Shown here in pieces: positions 26,401-34,659 of a DNA stretch of 61,920 bases. How positions within the stretch are numbered: position 1 is the stretch's first letter; every line of letters starts with the position of its first letter. The notes beneath the pieces were generated by a model. It was not told the origin of the DNA, did no database searches, and saw nothing but the letters and a program-made list of their open reading frames with translations. Where the stretch lies: NCBI GenBank assembly GCA_011390955.1, contig JAABRM010000044.1:1-61920 (forward strand). Direction: 5' to 3'. A program made the translations under genes and the position numbers. The stretch comes from Oscillatoriales cyanobacterium. Its GTDB lineage: Bacteria; Cyanobacteriota; Cyanobacteriia; Cyanobacteriales; Laspinemataceae.

Positions 26401-26644
26401 GGGTATCCGTGGGAATCCCTCGACCATCATCGGTGACGGTGACAGATCCATCGGCATTGATATCTATTTCTATGTGGGTGCAATAACCAGCCAGCGCCTC
26501 ATCAATGGAGTTGTCCACTACCTCGTAAACTAGGTGGTGGAGTCCGCGCGGGCCGGTTGAGCCGATATACATTCCAGGTCGTTTGCGTACTGCTTCCAAA
26601 CCTTCAAGAACCTGAATTTGATCGGCGCTGTAACTACTGGTCAT
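23402..26644 (-). CDS. gyrB: DNA gyrase subunit B with an internal intein
   Basis: I set the start at ATG 26644 (GGAG 10 nt upstream) rather than the TTG nine codons earlier. The precursor is 1080 aa. The N-terminal GHKL ATPase has [23 protein letters not shown] and [15 protein letters not shown], then the transducer, then a TOPRIM domain with [12 protein letters not shown], split by the intein, continuing [20 protein letters not shown] and [20 protein letters not shown]. The C-terminal part includes [20 protein letters not shown]. Without the 435-residue intein, GyrB is 645 aa, normal for cyanobacteria. Gyrase introduces negative supercoils. The gene is divergent from miaA. Splicing is essential, because the insertion breaks the TOPRIM site. 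Confidence 0.97.
   Translation of the reverse strand: [1080 protein letters not shown]
24026..25330 (-). mobile_element. GyrB intein with HNH homing endonuclease (Ssp GyrB allele)
   Basis: An in-frame insertion of exactly 435 codons between ...GDSASG and SAKQGRD. It begins with Cys1 (CFFGETELV), has the block B TPDH (73-76), and ends with [10 protein letters not shown] before Ser+1, so all four splicing residues are present. The middle holds an HNH endonuclease ([16 protein letters not shown], residues about 152-167, with a later HLALH) and several repeats of a short helical motif of the type seen as [18 protein letters not shown]. It matches the Synechocystis GyrB intein in length, site and sequence style. 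It should be self-splicing; homing activity is inferred. Confidence 0.95.
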
Positions 26645-26830
26645 AGTAAAATTGCTCCAATTATGAGGCAAAAAGCCTATACTAACCGTTAAGACATGAA
26701 AAACTTTAAAAATTCTAGCACAAAACGGTTATAGGCGATGATAGAGCAATTTCCTGTAAAATTTATCTGGGGGGTGCAGGGTCTATTGTTGCTGTAAAAT
26801 TCAACTCGGTTGACGGTTGGGAAAAATTTT

Positions 26831-27733
26831 ATGGGCGGATTAATTGTAATTTGTGGGGCAACGGCGACGGGTAAGTCGGGACTGGCGATCGCGATCGCCC
26901 ATCGTTTGCATTCTATTATACTTAGTGCCGATTCGCGCCAAGTGTATCGAGATTTTAACATTGGCACCGCTAAACCGACATGGGAAGAGCAACAGCAAGT
27001 CCCGCATTATTTAATCGATATCTGCGATCCCAGGGAAACTCTCACTGTTGCAGATTACCAACAACAAGCACAGTCTTTGATTGCTTCTACCGCCTACAGG
27101 CCTCCCCTCCTCGTTGGTGGGACTGGTTTATATATTAAATCCGTGGTTAGGGGGATGAAAATTCCCAGAGTGCCACCACACCCAGAATTGCGATCGCAGT
27201 TGGCGGATTTGGGGCAATCTCAATGTTACGCTATGCTGCAACAGGTAGACCGGGCAGCGGCGGCGAAAATTCACGCCAATGATTCGGTGCGAACTTTACG
27301 GGCTTTGGAGGTTTATTATGTGACGGGATGTCCGATTTCCGAACAACAAGGAGAAAATCCACCGGACTATCCGATCTTACAGATTGGTTTAGACTGCGAA
27401 ACCCAGGCATTGAGCGAACGCATTTCCCGACGGACGCAACTGATGATGGACGAGGGTTTTGTGGCAGAAGTGGAATATCTCTGTGAAAAATACGGGACAG
27501 ATTTACCCCTGCTTAATACCCTGGGTTATGCGGAAATTAAAGACTATTTGGCGGGAAAGATCGACTTAGAAGAGGCGATCGGGCTGACTATTTTACATAC
27601 TAGGCAATTTGCCAAACGGCAGCGCACCTGGTTTCAGCGGGATGCAGACATTGAATGGTTTAATGCCGATGACCCTGATTTAGTAGAGCAAGTCTGGCAA
27701 CGGATTCAAGAGTTTATGGAAAAGTTATCATAA
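26831..27733 (+). CDS. miaA: tRNA dimethylallyltransferase
   Basis: A 300-aa enzyme from ATG 26831; a longer frame from TTG 26810 is less likely. The P-loop is GATATGKS at residues 9-16, followed by the DSRQVYRDFNIGTAKPT switch and the DMAPP-binding PHYLIDICDP. Also visible are LLVGGTGLYIKSVVRG and the C-terminal TRQFAKRQRTWFQRD. MiaA adds an isopentenyl group to A37 of tRNAs that read UNN codons. It is divergent from gyrB with a 186-bp shared promoter region, and DUF4058 begins 32 bp downstream, so the two may be co-transcribed. Confidence 0.96.
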   Translation: MGGLIVICGATATGKSGLAIAIAHRLHSIILSADSRQVYRDFNIGTAKPTWEEQQQVPHYLIDICDPRETLTVADYQQQAQSLIASTAYRPPLLVGGTGLYIKSVVRGMKIPRVPPHPELRSQLADLGQSQCYAMLQQVDRAAAAKIHANDSVRTLRALEVYYVTGCPISEQQGENPPDYPILQIGLDCETQALSERISRRTQLMMDEGFVAEVEYLCEKYGTDLPLLNTLGYAEIKDYLAGKIDLEEAIGLTILHTRQFAKRQRTWFQRDADIEWFNADDPDLVEQVWQRIQEFMEKLS

Positions 27734-27765
27734 TCAACAAGTCTGTTTACCCTGGAGGTGTTGGT

Positions 27766-28566
27766 ATGCCTTCTCCGTTTCCTGGGATGGATCCGTATTT
27801 AGAATATCCCCAAGAATGGCCTGAAGTTCATAATCGATTGATTGTTAACTTGGCAGACTGGTTGAGTCCTCAGTTGCGTCCGACCTATCGAGTGGCGATT
27901 GAAAAACGGACTTATCAGACTGATGTGGATGATTTTTTATTAGTCGGTCTTCCTGATGTAACAGTATGGCAGCCCAAATCATCAACCCCATCAAGTCAAC
28001 CACCAAGATATTCTACCGCGGGTACTTTGGCGTCAACCAAAGATCGACCGTTCGCCGTTACCATGCCAATGCCGACTACGGTTAAGGAAGGCTATTTAGA
28101 AATTAGACGAGTGAAAACCGGGGAAGTGGTTACGGCTATTGAAATTTTGTCTCCGAGCAACAAACGTCCTGGAGAAGGTCGGGACGCATATATCCGCAAG
28201 CGGAGACAAGTGCTGGGCAGTTCCACTCATTTGGTCGAAATTGATTTGCTCAGAACTGGGGAGAAAATGCCCGCCATTGGTGAAGTGCCACCAACCGATT
28301 ATCGCATTTTGGTCAGTCAGGGCGATCGGCGTCCCCAAGCGATGGTCTATGCCTTTACCCTCCGGGAGAGCATTCCTGCCTTCCCCCTGCCTTTGCGTCC
28401 CCAAGACCCCGAACCCCTGGTTGACTTGCAAACTTTGTTAAACAAATTATACGATTTGGCCGGATATGACTTGGCGATCGATTATCGCTTATCGCCAGTT
28501 CCCTCACTTTCAGAAGCCGATGCAGCATGGGTAGATGTGCTGTTGCGAGAACAAGGATTGCGGTAG
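27766..28566 (+). CDS. DUF4058 family protein
   Basis: A 266-aa protein with the DUF4058 hallmarks: PSPFPGMDPYLEYPQEWPEV at the start, RVAIEKRTYQ, PDVTVW, TAIEILSPSNKRPGEGRDAY, and the ending LSEADAAWVDVLL. The family is plentiful in cyanobacteria and Planctomycetes and has no proven function; the EILSPSNK stretch resembles restriction-endonuclease-like folds, but that is inference. The ATG at 27766 has a strong GGAGG site. Its last 250 bp are repeated in decayed form at 29041-29290, with a two-gene module between. Confidence 0.88.
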   Translation: MPSPFPGMDPYLEYPQEWPEVHNRLIVNLADWLSPQLRPTYRVAIEKRTYQTDVDDFLLVGLPDVTVWQPKSSTPSSQPPRYSTAGTLASTKDRPFAVTMPMPTTVKEGYLEIRRVKTGEVVTAIEILSPSNKRPGEGRDAYIRKRRQVLGSSTHLVEIDLLRTGEKMPAIGEVPPTDYRILVSQGDRRPQAMVYAFTLRESIPAFPLPLRPQDPEPLVDLQTLLNKLYDLAGYDLAIDYRLSPVPSLSEADAAWVDVLLREQGLR

Positions 28567-28647
28567 TTAGACAGGTTGGACAGTCTGATTTCTGCTCAGT
28601 TTACGATCGGGCTATAATAAACCAATTAATTGATTAAGGAGTGAAAA

Positions 28648-28827
28648 TTGCCAACGGAAGCTCAGTCTTTAAAAGCCGTAATTTTATGTCAATGGCTTTC
28701 CAACGGGTTTCAGCCAATTCATGTATTTCGATACGATCGTAAATATAAAACGATCTATCTTCAAGCTGGCACATCAGAAGAAATCGCAATTGTAATTTAT
28801 GCCGATGGTAAATGGGAGTTTGTGTAA
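28648..28827 (+). CDS. DUF6888-like small protein
   Basis: A 59-aa frame starting with TTG at 28648, supported by an AAGGAG site 6 nt upstream and by coupling to the next gene. The sequence begins PTEAQSLKAVILCQWLSNGF, continues with FRYDRKYKTIYL and ends YADGKWEFV. I associate this pattern with DUF6888 proteins of cyanobacteria, nearly always next to DUF6887. Its stop TAA overlaps the following ATG (TAATG). The pair resembles a small toxin-antitoxin-like operon in size and coupling, but no activity is known to me. Confidence 0.75.
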   Translation: MPTEAQSLKAVILCQWLSNGFQPIHVFRYDRKYKTIYLQAGTSEEIAIVIYADGKWEFV

Positions 28828-29039
28828 TGTCCAATTTTCAAGAGATGACAGTTGCTCAATTAAAACAATTCTTGTCAGACCATAGAAGTAATGATGAGAT
28901 GTTTAGTGAAGCCTTGGGAGAACTGTTAAGACGTAATCCCGATCGCCCAACCTATTCAGCCGATATGCCTCCCGAAGAAATTGGCCAAGTGATTCGCGAA
29001 AAAATCGAACAGATTAGAAATAAAGAGCAATATAGCTAA
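28827..29039 (+). CDS. DUF6887-like small protein
   Basis: A 70-aa protein. The correct start is ATG 28827, overlapping the upstream stop by one base; the ATG at 28812 is inside the partner gene. Its sequence, MTVAQLKQFLSDHRSNDEMF then DMPPEEIGQVIREKIEQI, is acidic and helical, typical of DUF6887. Translational coupling to the 59-aa gene suggests equimolar production and a complex between the two. A degenerate DUF4058 tail follows directly. Confidence 0.75.
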   Translation: MSNFQEMTVAQLKQFLSDHRSNDEMFSEALGELLRRNPDRPTYSADMPPEEIGQVIREKIEQIRNKEQYS

Positions 29040-29040
29040 T

Positions 29041-29290
29041 CAGTCGGGGCGATTTCCGTCCCAATGCTCTGGTCTATGCCTTTACAATACGAGAGACTAT
29101 TCCTGTTTTTCCCCTGCCTTTGCGTTCCCAAGACCCAGAACTCCTGGCTGACTGGCAAAGTTGAACAAGTTGTAGGATTTGGCAGGCTATGACAGCAGCG
29201 ATCGATTATGGTTTATCGCCGGTTCCCCCACTTTCAGAAGCCGATGCAGCATGGGTAGATATACTGTTACAGGAAAAAGGGTTGCGTTAG
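29041..29290 (+). pseudogene. Decayed duplicate of the DUF4058 3' end
   Basis: Aligned by eye with 28313-28566, this segment encodes NALVYAFTIRETIPVFPLPL, then reaches an in-frame TGA, shifts frame, and resumes as LSEADAAWVDILLQEKGLR before TAG. It has several substitutions and small deletions but is unmistakably the same sequence. It lies immediately after DUF6887, so the two copies flank the DUF6888/DUF6887 module as direct repeats. Confidence 0.9.
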
Positions 29291-29389
29291 TTGGACGGTC
29301 ATATGTCTAATGTTTATGGTGACGTTGCTGTATGATTTAATCAAGACAAAATAAAAGAAGTTCATTTACTAAATTTATATAGAAATTTT

Positions 29390-31357
29390 ATGAGTAATTT
29401 GTTAGAGAGTAAAAGCCATAATTTATCATTTCATTCCGATCCGATAGTTTCTATTATTGTACTCACTTACAATCAATTAAATTATACAAAACAATGCTTA
29501 AACAGCATCGCCAGCAAAACAAGAATACCCTACGAAATAATTATTGTCGATAATGCTTCCAATGATGATACGGATTACTACTTACTTGAATTCAAAAACA
29601 AAGTCTTAGACGGTCGAAAAAAACAAAATGGGTCGCCAGAGCATTCTTGCACAAATATTGAAATAATATTAAATGGTGATAATAAAGGATTTGCCGCAGG
29701 GAATAATGTAGGTATCGCTCAAAGTAAAGGCCAATATGTTCTTTTATTAAACAATGATGTAGTCGTGACCGAAAATTGGCTAGAACAGCTATTGTTGGTT
29801 GCAGAACAGGATGAAACTATTGGAATTTTGGGGCCGGTAACAAATTATATTTCTGGTTGGCAATTAGTCAATAAAGTGAACTACGATACTAATTCTCTGG
29901 AAGGATTGGATCGATTTGCAAATGAATGGAGAGAGACTAACCAGGGAAGTATTATAAATTCGTGGCGGGTTGTTGGATTTTGTATGCTGATTAAACGGTC
30001 TGTCATTAACAAAATTGGTGGATTAGATATTAGATATGGTCTAGGAAATTTTGAAGATGATGACTTTTGTATAAGATCCGCGATCGCTGGTTTTAAAACT
30101 GTAATTGTCAAAAGTTGCTTTGTGCATCATTTTGGCAGTAAAAGTTTTCGTGCCTTGGGTGACAAATATAAAAAATTATTAGAGAATAACTGGGAAATAT
30201 TTAAAGAAAAATGGGGAATACCATCAGCGATTGGATATAGAGATGATTACGATATCTCATCGGTGCTTAATCAGCCATTTAAGGAAGACTATCATTATTG
30301 TTCAATTCTCCATATCGATAAATCCCCTCAAACCACAAAAGAATTAGCAGGACAAATAATGGAAAATATAAAAATTGATATTTATCAGAAAAATTATGAT
30401 AAAATAAAGGTAGATATCGGATGTGGATCTAGAAAACCAGAAGGCTTTATTGGAGTAGATATTTATCCTTGGCCTGGGGTTGATATTGTCGCCGATTTGA
30501 CAAAATTTTTTCCTTTTCCAGACAATACTGTAGACGAAATTAGAGCTTATGATTGTCTTGAACATTTGCCCAATATAATTCATAGCATGAATGAAATTTG
30601 GAGAATTTCTAAACCAGGGGCTACAGTGGATATTTTAGTTCCTTCAACGGATGGGCGGGGTGCATTTCAAGATCCGACTCATGTAAGTTTTTGGAATATT
30701 AACTCCTTTATGTATTATAGTATTGAATTTCCGCCTTATCTTCAGCTTTGTCAAAGTTATGGATTTCAAGGATCATTCAGTATTCTAAGTTTGGAACACC
30801 AAGAATCGCCAGGTCAAGTGATTCATGTCAGAGCTATTTTAAAAGTCATTAAGTCAGATGATACAGAAATACCAGTTGACATCGATGATGATGAAATAGG
30901 AGAGAATTTAAAACTGCGAGAAATCAACTTAGCAATATTTCCAGATTGGAACCAGCCAGAAGATTCACTTATTTCTGCTTTGGAAAATGTTTTGTTAACA
31001 GTTGGTGAACATCCAGATAGAACTAAAATCACTCTATTAATCAATAGTGTAAATTTTCCTATTCATCCTGAGTTAACGGCGGATTTATTATTAGCAAATC
31101 TTGTTTTAAAAATCTTGGTAGATTATCAAATTGATTTATCTAATGAAGGAGCGGAAATTACTCTCATAGATGAAATTTTTAATCAAAAAAAAATTAGTCA
31201 AGTTATCAAAAAAGTAAATTACACAATTTCTCTAGAACAAGAAGATCGAGAACAGCTAGACAAATATGCCCAACAAATCGAGCGATGCGATTTAGAAAGT
31301 TTAAAAACGAAAAAATTTGTTCGTTCACAACAAGATAATAAGTTTTATTTACAGTAA
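29390..31357 (+). CDS. Glycosyltransferase family 2 fused to a SAM methyltransferase
   Basis: A 655-aa multidomain protein. Residues about 18-285 are a GT2 (GT-A) domain with VSIIVLTYNQLNYTKQCLNS, IIVDNASNDDTDYYL, NKGFAAGNNVGIAQSKG and LLLNNDVVV (the DxD-like site). Residues about 338-490 form a class I methyltransferase with DIGCGSRKPEGFIGVDIYPW and YDCLEHLPNIIHSMNEIW. The last 160 residues are a conserved extension beginning LKLREINLAIFPDW. The 749-frame protein at 36073-38274 has the same methyltransferase and extension but a different glycosyltransferase. It probably modifies a surface glycan or protein. It is the first gene of the glycan island and the only intact plus-strand one. Confidence 0.88.
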   Translation: MSNLLESKSHNLSFHSDPIVSIIVLTYNQLNYTKQCLNSIASKTRIPYEIIIVDNASNDDTDYYLLEFKNKVLDGRKKQNGSPEHSCTNIEIILNGDNKGFAAGNNVGIAQSKGQYVLLLNNDVVVTENWLEQLLLVAEQDETIGILGPVTNYISGWQLVNKVNYDTNSLEGLDRFANEWRETNQGSIINSWRVVGFCMLIKRSVINKIGGLDIRYGLGNFEDDDFCIRSAIAGFKTVIVKSCFVHHFGSKSFRALGDKYKKLLENNWEIFKEKWGIPSAIGYRDDYDISSVLNQPFKEDYHYCSILHIDKSPQTTKELAGQIMENIKIDIYQKNYDKIKVDIGCGSRKPEGFIGVDIYPWPGVDIVADLTKFFPFPDNTVDEIRAYDCLEHLPNIIHSMNEIWRISKPGATVDILVPSTDGRGAFQDPTHVSFWNINSFMYYSIEFPPYLQLCQSYGFQGSFSILSLEHQESPGQVIHVRAILKVIKSDDTEIPVDIDDDEIGENLKLREINLAIFPDWNQPEDSLISALENVLLTVGEHPDRTKITLLINSVNFPIHPELTADLLLANLVLKILVDYQIDLSNEGAEITLIDEIFNQKKISQVIKKVNYTISLEQEDREQLDKYAQQIERCDLESLKTKKFVRSQQDNKFYLQ

Positions 31358-31384
31358 AAAAATCGGCGATCGCCCGCTTATATG

Positions 31385-34300
31385 CTAAATTGCTTTTTCT
31401 TCAACAATCTTTTGATAAAAAGCTTCCAGGGCTTTGACACAAGTTTGGTCATCAAACAGTAAATCGTGCCGATCGCGCATTTTTTCCGAAATATGTTGGC
31501 GCCATTGTGGGTCTAATCCTAATTTAACCGCAATCTCAATATATTCCGCTTCGGTTTGGGCAATTGTCTCCGTGACACCAATCATTTTTAGGAAACTATC
31601 CGCATGACGACCGCGCATAAATTCTCCTGGACAAGTAACAATGGGAAGACTACACGCGATCGCCTCTAAAGAAGTATTCCCCCCAGACCAAGTAAACGTA
31701 TCCAAAAACACATCGGAGATTAAATTTAACATTAGATAATCAGAACGGGCTGGAATTTGCCGATGTAAGCAATAATCACACGCTTTCAAACCCACTGCGG
31801 CAAAAGCCTGATTTAGCCGGTTTTTCAGTAACTCTCCGCGCAAAAAGACAAATTTGGCTTGGGGAACTCGCCGAGCAATTTCTGGGAAAATATAATCGTA
31901 TTGGGGTAAATATTTAAACGGTGCTTGGCAACAGAAATAAATAACGGCATCTTCTGGCAATTCAAAATCCGTTCGGGTTTTAGCGATCGCGGGGATATCT
32001 TTTGGTTTCGGATAAGCTACCCCAATATTCGGCAAACGAATTAAGGTTTCACTGTAATGTTCTTGGGCATTTTCCGGTTCCATCAACTCACTGGATATAA
32101 AATAGTCAATGGTGGGAATTCCTGATGTCACCGGATGTCCCCAGGCAGTGCATTGTATTGGTGCTAAACGCAACGCCGCTAACCGCAAAGTGGGAGGATC
32201 CATGCCTAGTTCGGGAAACACAAATATATGTAATCGATCCGCCAGAATTTGTTGACAAACTTGTGCCAAATCCCCTGGAATATGATGAAATCTATGGCTA
32301 TATTCTCGAAACTGTTGGGTGACAGCATCGGGAGAATTTCCCGTATAGTAACAATAGATTTCAAATTTTTGGCGTTCGCAGTATCGCAACCAACCTGTTA
32401 GCCATAGAGTGCCGCTGTAGGAATGTAAATAATTAGAGACATATCCAATTCTAATTTTATCTTGCACAGGGGGCATCGATAATCCCTGAACCCACTGGGG
32501 ATAATTAGCGGCCATAATTTTATGTAAAAAATTGCCATAAATTCGTTGCTTATCAACCACGTTACGCGCTTGATAAGCTAAATAAAAATTGCTAAATCGA
32601 CCCATGCCTAAAAAAGCTTGGGTTTTTTCTGCTGGAGTGGTTAAGGAGGTTCGATCGATTAAATTTTGCAACCCGGTTTGAAATCGTTGATGATAAAAGC
32701 TAATTTCTTCTGGGGTATGGTATAATAGAGGAACAATTAAATTTTTCATCAGGGTAAAAGTGTAATCTGCTGGCAACTGTCGCGAGGCATTTTCCGCGCT
32801 GGCGATCGCCTCAGATGTTCTGCCCTGATATAGCAACTTAGTAATTAAAGAAAAGTGCAGAGTGGCGGCAGTAGGATGAATGTTAACTCCTGCTTGCAGG
32901 GTGTTAATTGCTGCTGCCGTTTGATTCAACTTATCAAAACAATCGCTGAGTTCTTCATAAACAACGGCATCCCCTTGACTCACTTCTAAAAACTGGCGAT
33001 ATTTGACTATTGCTTTTTCATATTGTCTTTGCCGATCGAAGCGTTTGGCAAATTCTAGATAATATTTTTCTGGATTATTTTTAATGTCTTGGGCGATTTC
33101 TAGATTATTTACAATATCAGGATTACCGGGATTTAGGTTCAAGGCTATTTGATAGTAAGCGATCGCTTCTTCTACCCGATCCTGCGCTAATAGCAGATTC
33201 CCCAAATTTAAGTAGCTGCCAAAGTGATTTGGGTTAGAGGCGATCGCTTTTTGATAGATTGTTTCCGCTTCAGCTATTTGACCCTTTTGTTCTAGCAAAC
33301 TACCTAAATGGTGATAAGCATCAATCAGATTAGGGTTCAGTTCCAGCGCTTGTTGGTAAGCGGCGATAGCGCATCCGCGCCGCTTCGCGAACGCCCGATC
33401 TATATGATTCATTTTTGCCAAACACAAGCCAATCAAATAGTGTAATTCACCACGTTCGGCATCGATTTCTAGAGACTTGAACAGTGCCGTAATCGCGTCT
33501 TGGTAGTTAGCGGCTTCATAGCAGACTTGCCCTAAATTAAACCACGCATTTGCATCGTTACTGTGCCAAAGCAGATATTCTTGATATTTTTTTGTGGCTA
33601 AATCTAACTGCTGCTGCTGATGACAAATCAAAGCCTCTTGATAAACTCTATCGAGAGTTTCTTCAGGTTTCTGTAAATTTTGGATAGCTTGAATAACTGG
33701 TTGCTGCCGATGTTCTTGAAATGTTGCCACGGAGTAGCGATCGCTTCTTTCTACATCCCAGCTTAAAACCTGAAGTCCATTGCCAAAAGCCGATGAATCT
33801 TGACCCCAATTAAATAAATCTAGGACTACTTGACATTCACCATGAATCGCCATAAAATCCCAGATAGCTTGTTGCACCGTGCGGTAATTAGCATGAGCCA
33901 CAATAATCAAAGCTTGATTAGCCAGGGATTTGCTACTTAATAGTAAGCCTAACAATGTAGGCCGATAATCGGGCAAGCCATTATAAAAATAAACCCCAAT
34001 TTTAGTTTCTATGCCGAAATCCCGGAGTTCCCAAAAAAATTCGGAAATCTCTTGATTGCAAAAAATAACTTGTTGTTCTAGGTTAAATTTTTGTAAACTT
34101 TCTAGCAGTTCTTCTATGCGATATTCTTCATCCTCTGATAGGTTCTCTACTACATAAGCCATACAATCTGGATGCTCTAAAATTGCTCCTAGCAAATAAG
34201 TGCGATCGATTCCGATTTGGCAATATATTTCATCCGGTTCCATACAATCCACGACAAAATTGAGCAACTGCATCAAATTCGCTGTAGCTGTATTGTTTCC

Positions 34301-34411
34301 TTTTTCTTGGTCAACTAACTGTTGAAATTTGCCGTTTTTGGCTGCTACAGACTCTTGTCCCCAGTTGTCATATAGCCTGGGAAGCTGTTGGGAAAATTTT
34401 TGATAATCCAT
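31385..34411 (-). CDS. TPR protein with SPINDLY-type O-GlcNAc transferase domain
   Basis: A 1008-aa protein. Residues about 1-235 look like a Rossmann-type methyltransferase-like domain (EIYCQIGIDRTYLLGAILEH, KIGVYFYNGLPDY). Residues about 265-590 hold TPR repeats (AWFNLGQVCYEAANYQDAI, AYHHLGSLLEQKGQIAEAE, SYLNLGNLLLAQDRVEEAI). Residues about 640-1008 are a GT41/OGT domain with KIRIGYVSNYLHSYSGTLWL, PIQCTAWGHPVTSGIPTIDY, YFCCQAPFKYLPQYDYIFP and DVFLDTFTWSGGNTSLEAIA. GT41 enzymes transfer GlcNAc or fucose to Ser/Thr of proteins. A 24-bp dispersed repeat sits in frame within one TPR (33368-33391). The acceptor protein is unknown. Confidence 0.9.
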   Translation of the reverse strand: MDYQKFSQQLPRLYDNWGQESVAAKNGKFQQLVDQEKGNNTATANLMQLLNFVVDCMEPDEIYCQIGIDRTYLLGAILEHPDCMAYVVENLSEDEEYRIEELLESLQKFNLEQQVIFCNQEISEFFWELRDFGIETKIGVYFYNGLPDYRPTLLGLLLSSKSLANQALIIVAHANYRTVQQAIWDFMAIHGECQVVLDLFNWGQDSSAFGNGLQVLSWDVERSDRYSVATFQEHRQQPVIQAIQNLQKPEETLDRVYQEALICHQQQQLDLATKKYQEYLLWHSNDANAWFNLGQVCYEAANYQDAITALFKSLEIDAERGELHYLIGLCLAKMNHIDRAFAKRRGCAIAAYQQALELNPNLIDAYHHLGSLLEQKGQIAEAETIYQKAIASNPNHFGSYLNLGNLLLAQDRVEEAIAYYQIALNLNPGNPDIVNNLEIAQDIKNNPEKYYLEFAKRFDRQRQYEKAIVKYRQFLEVSQGDAVVYEELSDCFDKLNQTAAAINTLQAGVNIHPTAATLHFSLITKLLYQGRTSEAIASAENASRQLPADYTFTLMKNLIVPLLYHTPEEISFYHQRFQTGLQNLIDRTSLTTPAEKTQAFLGMGRFSNFYLAYQARNVVDKQRIYGNFLHKIMAANYPQWVQGLSMPPVQDKIRIGYVSNYLHSYSGTLWLTGWLRYCERQKFEIYCYYTGNSPDAVTQQFREYSHRFHHIPGDLAQVCQQILADRLHIFVFPELGMDPPTLRLAALRLAPIQCTAWGHPVTSGIPTIDYFISSELMEPENAQEHYSETLIRLPNIGVAYPKPKDIPAIAKTRTDFELPEDAVIYFCCQAPFKYLPQYDYIFPEIARRVPQAKFVFLRGELLKNRLNQAFAAVGLKACDYCLHRQIPARSDYLMLNLISDVFLDTFTWSGGNTSLEAIACSLPIVTCPGEFMRGRHADSFLKMIGVTETIAQTEAEYIEIAVKLGLDPQWRQHISEKMRDRHDLLFDDQTCVKALEAFYQKIVEEKAI
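33368..33391. repeat. 24-bp GC-rich dispersed repeat inserted in frame within a TPR
   Basis: Removing these 24 bp would restore a regular TPR helix (DRA-IAAYQQALELNPN); with them the protein reads DRAFAKRRGCAIAAYQQ. The size and GCTTCGCGAA core fit the very small dispersed repeats (SDR) known from filamentous cyanobacteria. Confidence 0.75.
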
Positions 34412-34659
34412 TAGCGTATGTTAATCAAGGTTTGATAGCTTATTTTACAACATTTTACAGCGGTTTTATTGTAAATGCAATTCTGTATGTAGGGGTGTGA
34501 GATTGACCGCAGATATTTTGCTAGTTAAAAACAGGGATTTAATCCGGTCATGCTTCACCCCCTACGAACCTATTTAATTTCATCGGTATGCTCTCGTTAT
34601 TCTCGCCTACGATGGAATCTATATAAAAATAGACCTTTCCTGAGTTTGAACCGCTATAA

